Assembly: GCA_023428645.1 (NCBI GenBank)
Contig: JAEYXD010000026.1
Coordinates: forward strand, 1 to 11,013
Origin: Pseudomonadota bacterium
Lineage (GTDB): Bacteria > Pseudomonadota > Gammaproteobacteria > Steroidobacterales > Steroidobacteraceae
Direction: 5' to 3'
Length of the DNA stretch: 11,013 bases
The notes beneath the pieces are model-generated. The model saw only the letters and a list, made by a program, of their open reading frames with translations, was not told the origin of the DNA and ran no database searches. Below are positions 1 to 7,965 of the stretch, piece after piece. The stretch's first letter is position 1; each line of letters begins with the position of its first letter. The position numbers and the translations under genes were made by a program.

Positions 1-825
1 CTGAAGCCGGGCGAGATCATCGAAGGCCGCTACAAGTACATCGAGAAGATCGGCAAGGGCGCGTTCGGCACGGTCGTGCTCGTCGAGGACACCGTCGTCG
101 ACGAGCGCCTGATCCTGAAGTTCCTGAATCCGAACGTCTCGCAAGACGAAGAGATGATGAAGCGCTTCGTCCACGAATTGCGGTACTCGCGCAAGATCAC
201 GCACAAGAACGTCATCCGCATCTATGACTTCCTGTTCATGCGCGGCAACTACGCGATCTCGATGGAGTATTTCCCGTCGCACACGCTCGGCAGCGAGATC
301 GTCAACGAGAAGCCGCTGCCGCTGAAGCGCGCGCTCCAATACGGCATCGACATCGCGAACGGCATGCTCGTCGCGCACCAGGCCGGCATCGTGCACCGCG
401 ACTTGAAGCCGGCGAACGTCCTGATCAACAACGAAGGCCTGCTCAAGATCGTGGACTTCGGCGTCGCCGCCGCGCACAAGGAAGGCGACACGCAGCTCAC
501 GAAGACCGGCTACGTGATCGGCTCGCCGAAGTACATGGCGCCCGAGCAGATCCTGGGCAAGAAGGTCGACGAGCGCGCGGACGTGTACAGCCTCGGCGTG
601 ATCCTCTACGAGATGGTCACCGGCGTGCCGCCCTATAGCCGCGGCGACCACATGTCCGTCATGTATCAGCACGTGCAGGGCAAGGCCAAGACGGCGATCG
701 AGGTCAATCCTCAGCTGCCGAAGCCGATCTCCGATCTGGTCGGCAAGGCCATGTCGGTCGACAAGATGAAGCGCTTCCAGAACATGGAAGAGATCCGGGT
801 CGCGCTGGAAAAGGCGATGGGTTAG
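1..825 (+). CDS. Hanks-type Ser/Thr protein kinase, 5'-truncated by window edge
   Basis: This frame is open from the first base and ends at TAG 823-825, giving 274 visible residues. It covers a nearly whole eukaryotic-like kinase domain: glycine-rich loop GKGAFGTV (residues 18-25), the ATP-anchoring lysine in LILKF (K40), a probable alpha-C glutamate (E59), the catalytic loop HRDLKPANV (132-140, base D134), DFG (152-154), an activation segment with several Thr/Ser (about 164-176) and MAPEQ (179-183). It is therefore an active-looking RD kinase that transfers phosphate from ATP to Ser/Thr. No in-frame ATG precedes the glycine loop, and the first GTG (76) would remove it, so the true start lies upstream of the window. 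The domain ends at the C-terminus with no transmembrane segment, PASTA or other sensor domain after it; any sensory domain would have to be N-terminal and out of view. It lies 126 bp upstream of two PilT-like genes on the same strand, which suggests, by position only, a role in controlling them. Substrate unknown. Confidence 0.93.
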   Translation: MKPGEIIEGRYKYIEKIGKGAFGTVVLVEDTVVDERLILKFLNPNVSQDEEMMKRFVHELRYSRKITHKNVIRIYDFLFMRGNYAISMEYFPSHTLGSEIVNEKPLPLKRALQYGIDIANGMLVAHQAGIVHRDLKPANVLINNEGLLKIVDFGVAAAHKEGDTQLTKTGYVIGSPKYMAPEQILGKKVDERADVYSLGVILYEMVTGVPPYSRGDHMSVMYQHVQGKAKTAIEVNPQLPKPISDLVGKAMSVDKMKRFQNMEEIRVALEKAMG

Positions 826-951
826 CGCGCCGCGCTAGCCGTTGCCAGGGGCCAGGCTGTAGGCTGTGCGCCAACATTGCACCCGACGGCCTCATCTTGA
901 TGCGACCCGCTACCCATCTGCCCCGCCCTGCCCAGGGCGCGCGAGGCTGAC
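826..951. other. Intergenic spacer between kinase and first pilT-like gene
   Basis: This 126-bp stretch has no convincing coding frame, hairpin terminator or sigma-70 promoter. It contains short heptad-like repetition: GCCAGG at 844-849 and 851-856, and GGCTGT at 855-860 and 862-867. Its 3' end carries the ribosome binding site of the next gene. Whether the kinase and ATPase genes share a transcript cannot be decided from it. Confidence 0.5.
943..946 (+). promoter_or_regulatory. Ribosome binding site for the first pilT-like gene
   Basis: GAGG lies 5 nt before the ATG at 952. It supports that start, which also gives the N-terminus expected for a PilT protein (a short helix, then SDIHF). Confidence 0.6.
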
Positions 952-2046
952 ATGGCCCGTATCGATGCCTTCCTGAAGCTCGGCACCGATCAGGGCTGCT
1001 CCGACATCCATTTCGCGGTCGGCCTGCCGCCGATGCTGCGGATGCATGGCGATCTGCTGCCGATCAAGTTCCGCGATCTGAGCCAGTCGGAGCTCGAAGG
1101 CTACATCGCGGAGATCATGAGCCGCGCTCACCAGGACATGCTTCGCCGCGGCCACGACGTCGACTTCTCCTACGTCGCCGCGAACGGCGGGCGCTTTCGC
1201 GTGAACGTATTCCGCAAGGAAACCGGCATCGGCGCGACGTTCCGAGCGATTCCCACGGAAGTGCCGAGCATCGACCGGCTCGGCGTGCCGCCGATCGTCA
1301 AGAAGCTCTGCGACAATCATCAGGGCATGATTCTCGTCACCGGCTCCACCGGCACGGGCAAGTCGACGACGCTCGCGGCGATGATCGATTACCTGAACTC
1401 GACCCGGAAACTGAACATCATCAGCCTCGAGGATCCGATCGAGTTCGTCCACAAGAGCAAGCAGAGCCAGGTCATCCAGCGCGAGCTCAACACGCATCTG
1501 CCGTCCTTCGCCGAAGGCGTGCGCGCGGCGATGCGCGAGGACCCCGACGTCATTCTCGTCGGCGAGCTGCGCGATGCCGAAACGATCCGCTGGGCGATGA
1601 CCGCCGCCGAGACCGGCCACCTCGTGCTCGGCACGCTGCACACGACGGGCGCCGTCAAGACGATCGACCGTATCGTCGACGCGCTGCCGGCCGACGAGCG
1701 CGAGCAGACCAAGAGCTTCTTGTCGCAAAGCCTGCTCGCGGTGATCACGCAGGTGCTCGTGAAGACCGCGGATCAGCGCGGCCGCAAGGCGATCTGCGAG
1801 ATCATGGTCGTCACGCGCGCGATCGGTAAGCTCATCATGACCGATCAAACGCATCAGATTCCCTCGCAGCTGCAGACCGGCAAGGAGCTCGGCATGCAGA
1901 TGCTCGATCAGTCGCTGCTGGCGAACGTCACCGCGAAGGAGATCGATCCCGACGACGCCTACGTCTACGCGACCGACAAGAAGCTGTTCGCCCGCTACGT
2001 GACCGACACGAGCGTGCTGCCGAAGCTGGATCTGGCACCTGGTTGA
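952..2046 (+). CDS. PilT-family type IV pilus retraction ATPase (first paralogue)
   Basis: A 364-residue protein, the usual length for PilT/PilU (about 345-380). The N-terminal PAS-like domain carries SDIHFAVGLPPMLRMHG (18-34). The RecA-like ATPase domain has Walker A GSTGTGKS (131-138), an Asp box ISLEDPIEF (157-165), Walker B with catalytic Glu in DVILVGELRD (199-208) and a complete His box TAAETGHLVLGTLHT (218-232; H223 and H230). PilT proteins form cytoplasmic hexamers that use ATP to disassemble type IV pili for twitching, DNA uptake or surface sensing. The C-terminal stretch aligned to the PilT retraction motif AIRNLIRE reads AIGKLIMT (290-297), a clear departure, followed by QTGKELGMQMLDQ. 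The C-terminal tail has DDAYVYATDKKLFARYV. It is followed 3 bp later by a second PilT-like gene, so the two are almost certainly co-transcribed. It could be an accessory PilT-like protein rather than the main PilT, so no firm symbol is given. Confidence 0.93.
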   Translation: MARIDAFLKLGTDQGCSDIHFAVGLPPMLRMHGDLLPIKFRDLSQSELEGYIAEIMSRAHQDMLRRGHDVDFSYVAANGGRFRVNVFRKETGIGATFRAIPTEVPSIDRLGVPPIVKKLCDNHQGMILVTGSTGTGKSTTLAAMIDYLNSTRKLNIISLEDPIEFVHKSKQSQVIQRELNTHLPSFAEGVRAAMREDPDVILVGELRDAETIRWAMTAAETGHLVLGTLHTTGAVKTIDRIVDALPADEREQTKSFLSQSLLAVITQVLVKTADQRGRKAICEIMVVTRAIGKLIMTDQTHQIPSQLQTGKELGMQMLDQSLLANVTAKEIDPDDAYVYATDKKLFARYVTDTSVLPKLDLAPG

Positions 2047-2049
2047 CGC

Positions 2050-3174
<1,125 letters not shown>

Positions 3175-3323
3175 CCGCTTCCGCGCACGCGAACGCAGAC
3201 ATGGGCGCCGCCCACGGGCGCGCGGGAGGCACGCCGACACCGCCCCCGCCCGTCGAGGGCAGCTTGCTCCCGCCGACCCTGGCATAATTTCGGCCCTTTT
3301 CGCCGTTATCCGCCCCCTCGCCG
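3175..3323. other. Intergenic region between second pilT-like gene and metG
   Basis: These 149 bp hold the extended -10 promoter near the 3' end. A 5-bp stem with 3-nt loop (3202-3214) follows the pilT-like stop but has no T-run, so no convincing terminator is seen. No small gene is supported here. Confidence 0.5.
3280..3288 (+). promoter_or_regulatory. Probable extended -10 promoter of metG
   Basis: TGG followed by CATAAT (TGn plus five of six bases of TATAAT) is an extended -10 element in an otherwise very GC-rich spacer. Transcription would begin near 3294-3297, leaving a 5' leader of roughly 28 nt before the metG ATG at 3324. No good -35 lies 16-18 bp upstream, which extended -10 promoters tolerate. 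The AT-rich TAATTT of this element stands out against its surroundings. Confidence 0.5.
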
Positions 3324-5405
3324 ATGCCACGCCATCTCTTCGTCACGACCGCGCTCCCCTACGCCAACGGGCCGTTCCACATCGGCCACATCATGGAATA
3401 CATCCAGGCGGATATCTGGGTGCGATTCCAGCGCATGGCCGGAAACCGCGTGCATTTCGTCGGCGCCGATGACGCGCACGGCGCGCCGATCATGCTCAAG
3501 GCGGAAGCCGAAGGCCTCACGCCCGAGGAGCTCGTCAGCCGCATCGCCGCCGACCGGCCGAAATACCTGAACGGCTTCCACATCTCGTTCGATCACTGGC
3601 ATTCGACGCATTCGCCGGAGAACACCGAGCTCACGCAGCTCATCTATCGGAATCTCACCGACGCAGGCCTCACGTACCGCAAGCCCGTGCAGCAGTTCTT
3701 CGATCCCGTGAAGAACATGTTTCTCGCCGACCGCTACGTGAAGGGCGAATGCCCGAACTGCCACGCCAAGGATCAGTACGGCGACGCCTGCGAGGTTTGC
3801 GGCAAGGCATACGAGCCGACGGATCTCATCGAGCCCTACTCGACCCTGTCGGGCGCCAAACCGGAGCTGCGCACCTCGGATCACTACTTCGTGAAGCTGT
3901 CGGAGCCGCAATGCCTCGCGTTCATGCGCGAGTGGCTGAACGCGGAGCGCGACGGCGTGCCGCGGCTGCAGCCCGCGGTCAAGAACAAGGCGAGCGAGTG
4001 GCTCGAAGGACAAGGCGACGGCGCGCTCACCGACAAGGACATCTCGCGCGACGCGCCCTACTTCGGCATTCCGCTGCCGGACGCGCCGGGGAAATTCTTC
4101 TACGTGTGGTTCGACGCGCCGATCGGCTATCTGGCCTCGCTCAAGAACTACTTCGACAGCGGCAAGGCGCGCGCGAACGGCGAGCCGCGCGGCTTCCGCG
4201 AGTTCCTCGACTCGCCCGACGTCGAGCAAATCCATTTCATCGGCAAGGACATCATCTACTTCCACACGCTGCTGTGGCCGGCGATGCTGAAGTTCGCGAA
4301 GCAGAAGGTGCCCGACAACGTCTACGTGCACGGATTCATCACGGTCTCGGGCGCGAAGATGTCGAAGTCCCGCGGCACCGGCATCAGCCCGATGCGCTAT
4401 CTCGACATCGGGATGAATCCGGAGTGGCTGCGCTACTACATCGCGGCGAAGCTCAACAGCAACGTCGAGGACATCGACTTCAATCCGGAAGACTTCATCG
4501 CGCGCGTGAACAGCGATCTCGTCGGCAAGTACGTGAACATCGCGAGCCGCACGGCGGGCTTCGTCACGAAGCACTTCGGCGGCAAGCTCGCCGCCGGCCC
4601 GTTCGAGTCGGAGCTGCTGCGCGATCTGCCGCAGGCCGCGCACGCGATCGCGACGCACTACGAGCAGCGCGAATTCGGCAAGGCGCTCCGTGAAATCATG
4701 GAGTGGGCCGACCGCGCCAACGCCTACATCGCGCAGCGGGCGCCGTGGGAGCTCGCGAAAGATCGCGCGAACGACGCCGCCCTGCACGAAGTCTGCTCGA
4801 TCAGCCTGAACGTGTTCCGGCTGCTGACGATCTTCCTGAAGCCCGTACTGCCGGATCTCGCGGGCGCGGTCGAGCGGTTCTTGAACGTGCCGCCGCTGTC
4901 GTGGAGCGATGCGCAGACGCTCCTGTCCGGCCACCAGATCAACCCGTACTCGCATCTGATGACACGGGTCGATCCGAAGCAGCTCGACGCGCTGTTCGAG
5001 GCCGCGAATAGCGGCACGAAGCCCCCGGCGCCACCGGCCGCGGCGAAGCCCGCGGCCCCAGCCGCGAGCGAGGCGGCGGCGGCGATCACCGTCGAGGAGT
5101 TCGCGAAGATCGACCTCAGGATCGCGAAAATTGTCGCAGCCGAGCACGTCGAGGGCGCCGACAAGCTGCTCAAGCTGACGGTGGACCTCGGCGATGCGCA
5201 ACGCACCGTGTTCGCGGGCATTCGCTCCGCCTACGAACCGGGCCAGCTCGTCGGCCGCTTGACGCTCGTGCTCGCGAATCTCAAGCCGCGCAAGATGCGT
5301 TTCGGCACGTCCGAGGGCATGGTTCTCGCGGCCGGGCCGGGCGGCAAGGATATCTTCCTGCTCTCGCCGGACACGGGCGCGCAGCCGGGCATGAAGGTGA
5401 AATGA
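3324..5405 (+). CDS. metG: Methionyl-tRNA synthetase
   Basis: A 693-residue class I aminoacyl-tRNA synthetase that charges tRNA-Met with methionine in the cytoplasm; E. coli MetG is 677 residues. Visible signatures are FVTTALPYANGPFHIGHI with the HIGH motif at 19-22, a zinc knuckle with C143, C146, C156 and C159 (CPNC...CEVC), WFDAPIGY, and KMSKS at 345-349. The anticodon-binding helical domain follows. An Ala/Pro-rich linker (about 560-590) leads to the C-terminal dimerising tRNA-binding (OB-fold) domain starting at EEFAKIDLRIAKI. The start at 3324 gives the family's normal N-terminus; no obvious Shine-Dalgarno precedes it. It has its own likely promoter and is followed 31 bp later by rnfA, so the rnf genes may be read through from here. 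All catalytic motifs are intact. Confidence 0.98.
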   Translation: MPRHLFVTTALPYANGPFHIGHIMEYIQADIWVRFQRMAGNRVHFVGADDAHGAPIMLKAEAEGLTPEELVSRIAADRPKYLNGFHISFDHWHSTHSPENTELTQLIYRNLTDAGLTYRKPVQQFFDPVKNMFLADRYVKGECPNCHAKDQYGDACEVCGKAYEPTDLIEPYSTLSGAKPELRTSDHYFVKLSEPQCLAFMREWLNAERDGVPRLQPAVKNKASEWLEGQGDGALTDKDISRDAPYFGIPLPDAPGKFFYVWFDAPIGYLASLKNYFDSGKARANGEPRGFREFLDSPDVEQIHFIGKDIIYFHTLLWPAMLKFAKQKVPDNVYVHGFITVSGAKMSKSRGTGISPMRYLDIGMNPEWLRYYIAAKLNSNVEDIDFNPEDFIARVNSDLVGKYVNIASRTAGFVTKHFGGKLAAGPFESELLRDLPQAAHAIATHYEQREFGKALREIMEWADRANAYIAQRAPWELAKDRANDAALHEVCSISLNVFRLLTIFLKPVLPDLAGAVERFLNVPPLSWSDAQTLLSGHQINPYSHLMTRVDPKQLDALFEAANSGTKPPAPPAAAKPAAPAASEAAAAITVEEFAKIDLRIAKIVAAEHVEGADKLLKLTVDLGDAQRTVFAGIRSAYEPGQLVGRLTLVLANLKPRKMRFGTSEGMVLAAGPGGKDIFLLSPDTGAQPGMKVK

Positions 5406-5423
5406 GCTGCCGGCGCCGGCAGC
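5406..5423. repeat. Perfect 18-bp palindrome after metG stop
   Basis: The 18 bases directly after the metG TGA form a perfect inverted repeat (half-site GCTGCCGGC). As RNA it could fold as a 7-bp GC stem with a 4-nt loop. It is not followed by a T-run, so it is not a standard intrinsic terminator. It could trim or stabilise the metG mRNA end, dampen readthrough into rnfA, or be a protein-binding site. The palindrome is seen directly; its function is unknown. Confidence 0.55.
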
Positions 5424-5436
5424 GGGTCGCTTCGGA

Positions 5437-6009
5437 ATGTCGTCCCTCCTCCTCATCCTGCTGAGCGCCGTCCTCGTCAGCCACTTCGCGCTGACGAGCG
5501 TGCCGTCGCTTACGCCGTTCCTCGACAGCGACGCGTACGAAGCCGCGCGCGGGCTCGCGATCGCGGTGTTCGCCTGCACGAGCATCGTCGCGCCGCTGAG
5601 CTACCTGCTGCGGCAGCAATTGCTCCAGCCGCTCGAGCTCCTGTATCTGCAACCGCTGCTCTTCATCGTGTTGCTCATGGTCGTCGCTCAAGGCTTGCGG
5701 ATCGCGTTCGAAAAGCAGGGGCGCTGGGTGCCGCTCGGCCCCGCGTTCTTCGCGCTGCTGACCGGTAATAGCGCGATTCTGGGTACGGCGCTGCTCATCC
5801 CGACGCGCGAGTCGTTCGCGGCCGCGCTCGGACTCGGGCTCGGTGTCGGCGCGAGCTTCGCGCTGCTGCTGCTGTGCCTGACGACGCTGCAGTTCCGCTT
5901 GCGTCACGCCGCGATCGCAGTGTCGTTTCGGGGCGCCCCCCTCGCGCTGATCACGGCGGGCATCATGGCGCTCGCGCTGATGGGCTTCACGGGACTCATC
6001 GCCGAATGA
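5437..6009 (+). CDS. rnfA: Rnf electron transport complex subunit A (divergent, cluster cysteines absent)
   Basis: A 190-residue integral membrane protein (E. coli RsxA is 193) with about six hydrophobic segments. It is recognised from the start LLLILLSAVLVSHFAL, from PLELLYLQPLLFIVLLMVVAQ, and from the strongly conserved end FRGAPLALITAGIMALALMGFTGLI. RnfA pairs with RnfE in the inner membrane; in known Rnf and Nqr complexes the pair holds a [2Fe-2S] cluster through two cysteines from each subunit. Here the GLCPF site reads SLTPF (T26, codon at 5512) and the TTNC site reads LTGNS (S112, codon at 5770), so both ligands are missing. The only cysteines are C47 and C147, elsewhere in the chain. 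The stop overlaps the rnfB start as ATGA. The ATG at 5437 has only weak G-rich sequence before it, but no better start exists. Context makes the assignment firm despite divergence. Confidence 0.92.
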   Translation: MSSLLLILLSAVLVSHFALTSVPSLTPFLDSDAYEAARGLAIAVFACTSIVAPLSYLLRQQLLQPLELLYLQPLLFIVLLMVVAQGLRIAFEKQGRWVPLGPAFFALLTGNSAILGTALLIPTRESFAAALGLGLGVGASFALLLLCLTTLQFRLRHAAIAVSFRGAPLALITAGIMALALMGFTGLIAE

Positions 6010-6521
6010 TGTTCGCGAATCATTTGCTGCTGGCGACCTGCATCAGCGCGGCCTTCGCGATCGTGCTGGCCGCGATGCTGCTGCGCGCGCGGCCGCGCGA
6101 TGACTTGCGCGCGCGCCTGATCGACGCAACGAACGCCGCGCTGCCGCAAACGCAATGCGGACGCTGCACGTTCGCCGGCTGCAAGCCGTACGCGACCGCG
6201 CTCGTCGACGGCCAGGCGGACATCAACCATTGTCCGCCCGGCGGCAATGCAACGGCGCGTGTGCTCGCGGACCTCTTGAACAGGCCGTACAAGCCGGTCG
6301 ATCCGCGATTCGGGGTGACGCCGGCCCGCCCGCTCGTCGCGTGGATTGACGAGCCCGCGTGCATCGGCTGCACGAAGTGCATCCAGGCGTGCCCCGTCGA
6401 CGCCATCGTCGGCGCCTCGAAGTTCATGCATACGGTGATCGCCGAGCGCTGCACGGGCTGCGAGCTCTGCATCCCGCCCTGCCCCGTCGACTGCATCGAG
6501 CTGCGTCCCGCCGCATCATGA
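6006..6521 (+). CDS. rnfB: Rnf electron transport complex subunit B, iron-sulfur protein
   Basis: A 171-residue protein (E. coli RsxB is 192). One N-terminal membrane anchor (about 6-26) is followed by an Fe4S4 domain with C51, C54, C59 and C76 (QTQCGRCTFAGCKPYA...HCPPGG) and a two-cluster ferredoxin domain: C119/C122/C125/C129 in CIGCTKCIQACPVDAI and C149/C152/C155/C159 in CTGCELCIPPCPVDCI. All three [4Fe-4S] clusters therefore look intact. RnfB takes part in electron transfer between RnfC, soluble ferredoxin and the membrane subunits. The start is ATG 6006, overlapping the rnfA stop as ATGA; the adjacent in-frame ATG at 6009 is an equal alternative. The frame is open further upstream (to 5874), but that would add a non-homologous stretch inside rnfA. 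The stop overlaps rnfC. Confidence 0.96.
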   Translation: MMFANHLLLATCISAAFAIVLAAMLLRARPRDDLRARLIDATNAALPQTQCGRCTFAGCKPYATALVDGQADINHCPPGGNATARVLADLLNRPYKPVDPRFGVTPARPLVAWIDEPACIGCTKCIQACPVDAIVGASKFMHTVIAERCTGCELCIPPCPVDCIELRPAAS

Positions 6522-7960
6522 CGACACGGTCGATCAGGCGCGGCGGGCTCGAGCTCGATACGAACAAGCACCGCTCGACGCTGCGACCCCTGCGCCCCGC
6601 GCCGCTTCCGGAGCTGTTCGTGCTGCCGTTGAACCAGCACGCCGGCCATGCGGCGCGTCCGATCGTCGCGCCCGGCGATCGCGTCGCACGCGGGCAGCCG
6701 CTCGCGGAGCCCGTCGGCGAAGTCAGCGCCTGGCTGCATGCGCCCGCCTCGGGCATCGTGCGCGCCATCGAGACGCGGCCCTCGCCGCTCGCGCTCGAAG
6801 GCTCGACGTGCATCGTCCTCGACAACGACGGCGCCGATCGTGCGTTCGACGGCGCGCCCACGTTGCCCGCCGATGCGAGCCCGCACGACCTGCGTGAGCA
6901 CATCGGCCGCGGCGGCATCGTCGGGCTCGGCGGCGCGGTCTTTCCCACCGCCGCGAAGCTCGCGCGCGCGGCGGACCAGAACATGCACCTGATCGTGAAC
7001 GGGGCGGAATGCGAGCCGTGGATCAGTTGCGACGACATGTTGATGCGCGAGCGCGCGGACGACGTCATCGCCGGCGCGGACCTGTTGTGCCGGGCGCTGC
7101 AAGCCGAGCACTGCACGATCGCGGTCGAGGACGACATGCGCGAAGCGGCGGAAGCGTTGCGCGCCGCCGCGAAGCACGCCAGGAGCGCGCCGACGATCGC
7201 GACCGTGCCGAGCATTTATCCCGCGGGCGGCGAGCGCCAACTCATCACGACGCTGACCGGCCGCGAAGTGCCGTCGGGGGGCCTGCCGCAGGACATGGGC
7301 ATCGTGTGCCAGAACGTCGGGACGGCCGCCGCGATCGCACGCTGGGTTCGTGAGGGCGAGCCGCTGCTCCGACGCATCGTGACCGTCACCGGCAGTGGCA
7401 TCCGCCATGCCGCGAACCTCGAAGTGAGGCTCGGCACACCGATCGCGCAGCTCATCGCCGAATGCGGCGGCTACAAGGCGCCGCCGGCGCGCTTGATCAT
7501 GGGCGGCACGATGATGGGCATCGCCCTGCCGGACGATACGCTGCCCGTCGTCAAGAGCACGAACTGCATCGTCGTCGCGGACGCCTCGGACCTGCAGCCT
7601 CCCGGCCCCGAAATGCCCTGCATCCGTTGCGGCTCCTGCGCGGAGGTGTGTCCGGCGTTCCTGCTGCCGCAGGAGCTGCATCGCTTCGCGCTCGCGGGCG
7701 AGCTCCATCACCTCGATCGCTACGGGCTCGTCGACTGCATCGAATGCGGCTGTTGCGATTACGTGTGTCCGAGCCAGATTCCGTTGGTGGAGCGCTTCCG
7801 CCTCGCCAAGCCCGAGCTTGCGCGGCATCTCGCGATGCGCGCGATGGCGCCGATCGCGCAGGCGAGCTTCGAGGCGCGCGAAGCGCGGCTCGCCCGGCTC
7901 GAAGCCGAGCACCGCGCGAAGCTCGCCGAGAAGCGTAAAGCGATCACGAGCAAGTCTTGA
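6518..7960 (+). CDS. rnfC: Rnf electron transport complex subunit C, NADH/FMN and iron-sulfur subunit
   Basis: A 480-residue peripheral subunit that exchanges electrons with NADH at the cytoplasmic face. It opens with the typical RnfC N-terminus (RRGGLELDTNK, then PLNQHAG and APASGIV). The nucleotide/FMN region has GIVGLGGAVFPTAAKL (133-148), NGAECEPWISCDD (161-173) and YPAGGERQLITTLTGREVP (234-252), then QNVGT. Two [4Fe-4S] motifs follow: C368/C371/C374/C378 (CIRCGSCAEVCP) and C407/C410/C413/C417 (CIECGCCDYVCP). The start ATG 6518 overlaps the rnfB stop as ATGA; the same frame is open upstream to 6359 but that part lies within rnfB. The protein ends in a short Ala/Glu/Arg helix (about 449-475) instead of the long Ala/Lys-rich repetitive tail of enterobacterial RsxC (740 residues), so it is a compact form. 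All expected cofactor residues are present. Confidence 0.96.
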   Translation: MTTRSIRRGGLELDTNKHRSTLRPLRPAPLPELFVLPLNQHAGHAARPIVAPGDRVARGQPLAEPVGEVSAWLHAPASGIVRAIETRPSPLALEGSTCIVLDNDGADRAFDGAPTLPADASPHDLREHIGRGGIVGLGGAVFPTAAKLARAADQNMHLIVNGAECEPWISCDDMLMRERADDVIAGADLLCRALQAEHCTIAVEDDMREAAEALRAAAKHARSAPTIATVPSIYPAGGERQLITTLTGREVPSGGLPQDMGIVCQNVGTAAAIARWVREGEPLLRRIVTVTGSGIRHAANLEVRLGTPIAQLIAECGGYKAPPARLIMGGTMMGIALPDDTLPVVKSTNCIVVADASDLQPPGPEMPCIRCGSCAEVCPAFLLPQELHRFALAGELHHLDRYGLVDCIECGCCDYVCPSQIPLVERFRLAKPELARHLAMRAMAPIAQASFEAREARLARLEAEHRAKLAEKRKAITSKS

Positions 7961-7965
7961 GCCCG

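Noticed and set aside
844..867. Tandem GCCAGG and GGCTGT repeats in the spacer before the first pilT-like gene
   Set aside because: Only two imperfect short copies; no sign of an operator, attachment site or mobile element.
3202..3214. Small hairpin (stem TGGGC/GCCCA) after the second pilT-like gene as a terminator
   Set aside because: Only 5 bp with a 3-nt loop and no T-run; such stems are frequent by chance in GC-rich DNA.
3264..3288. TTGCTC at 3264 as the -35 partner of CATAAT at 3283
   Set aside because: The spacer is 13 nt, too short for a sigma-70 promoter. The extended -10 reading explains the site better.
5874..6005. Longer rnfB starting inside rnfA
   Set aside because: The extra residues have no resemblance to RnfB, and ATG 6006 gives the expected membrane anchor and an ATGA overlap.
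6359..6517. Longer rnfC starting inside rnfB
   Set aside because: The added part is an out-of-frame reading of the RnfB ferredoxin domain; ATG 6518 gives the normal RnfC N-terminus.
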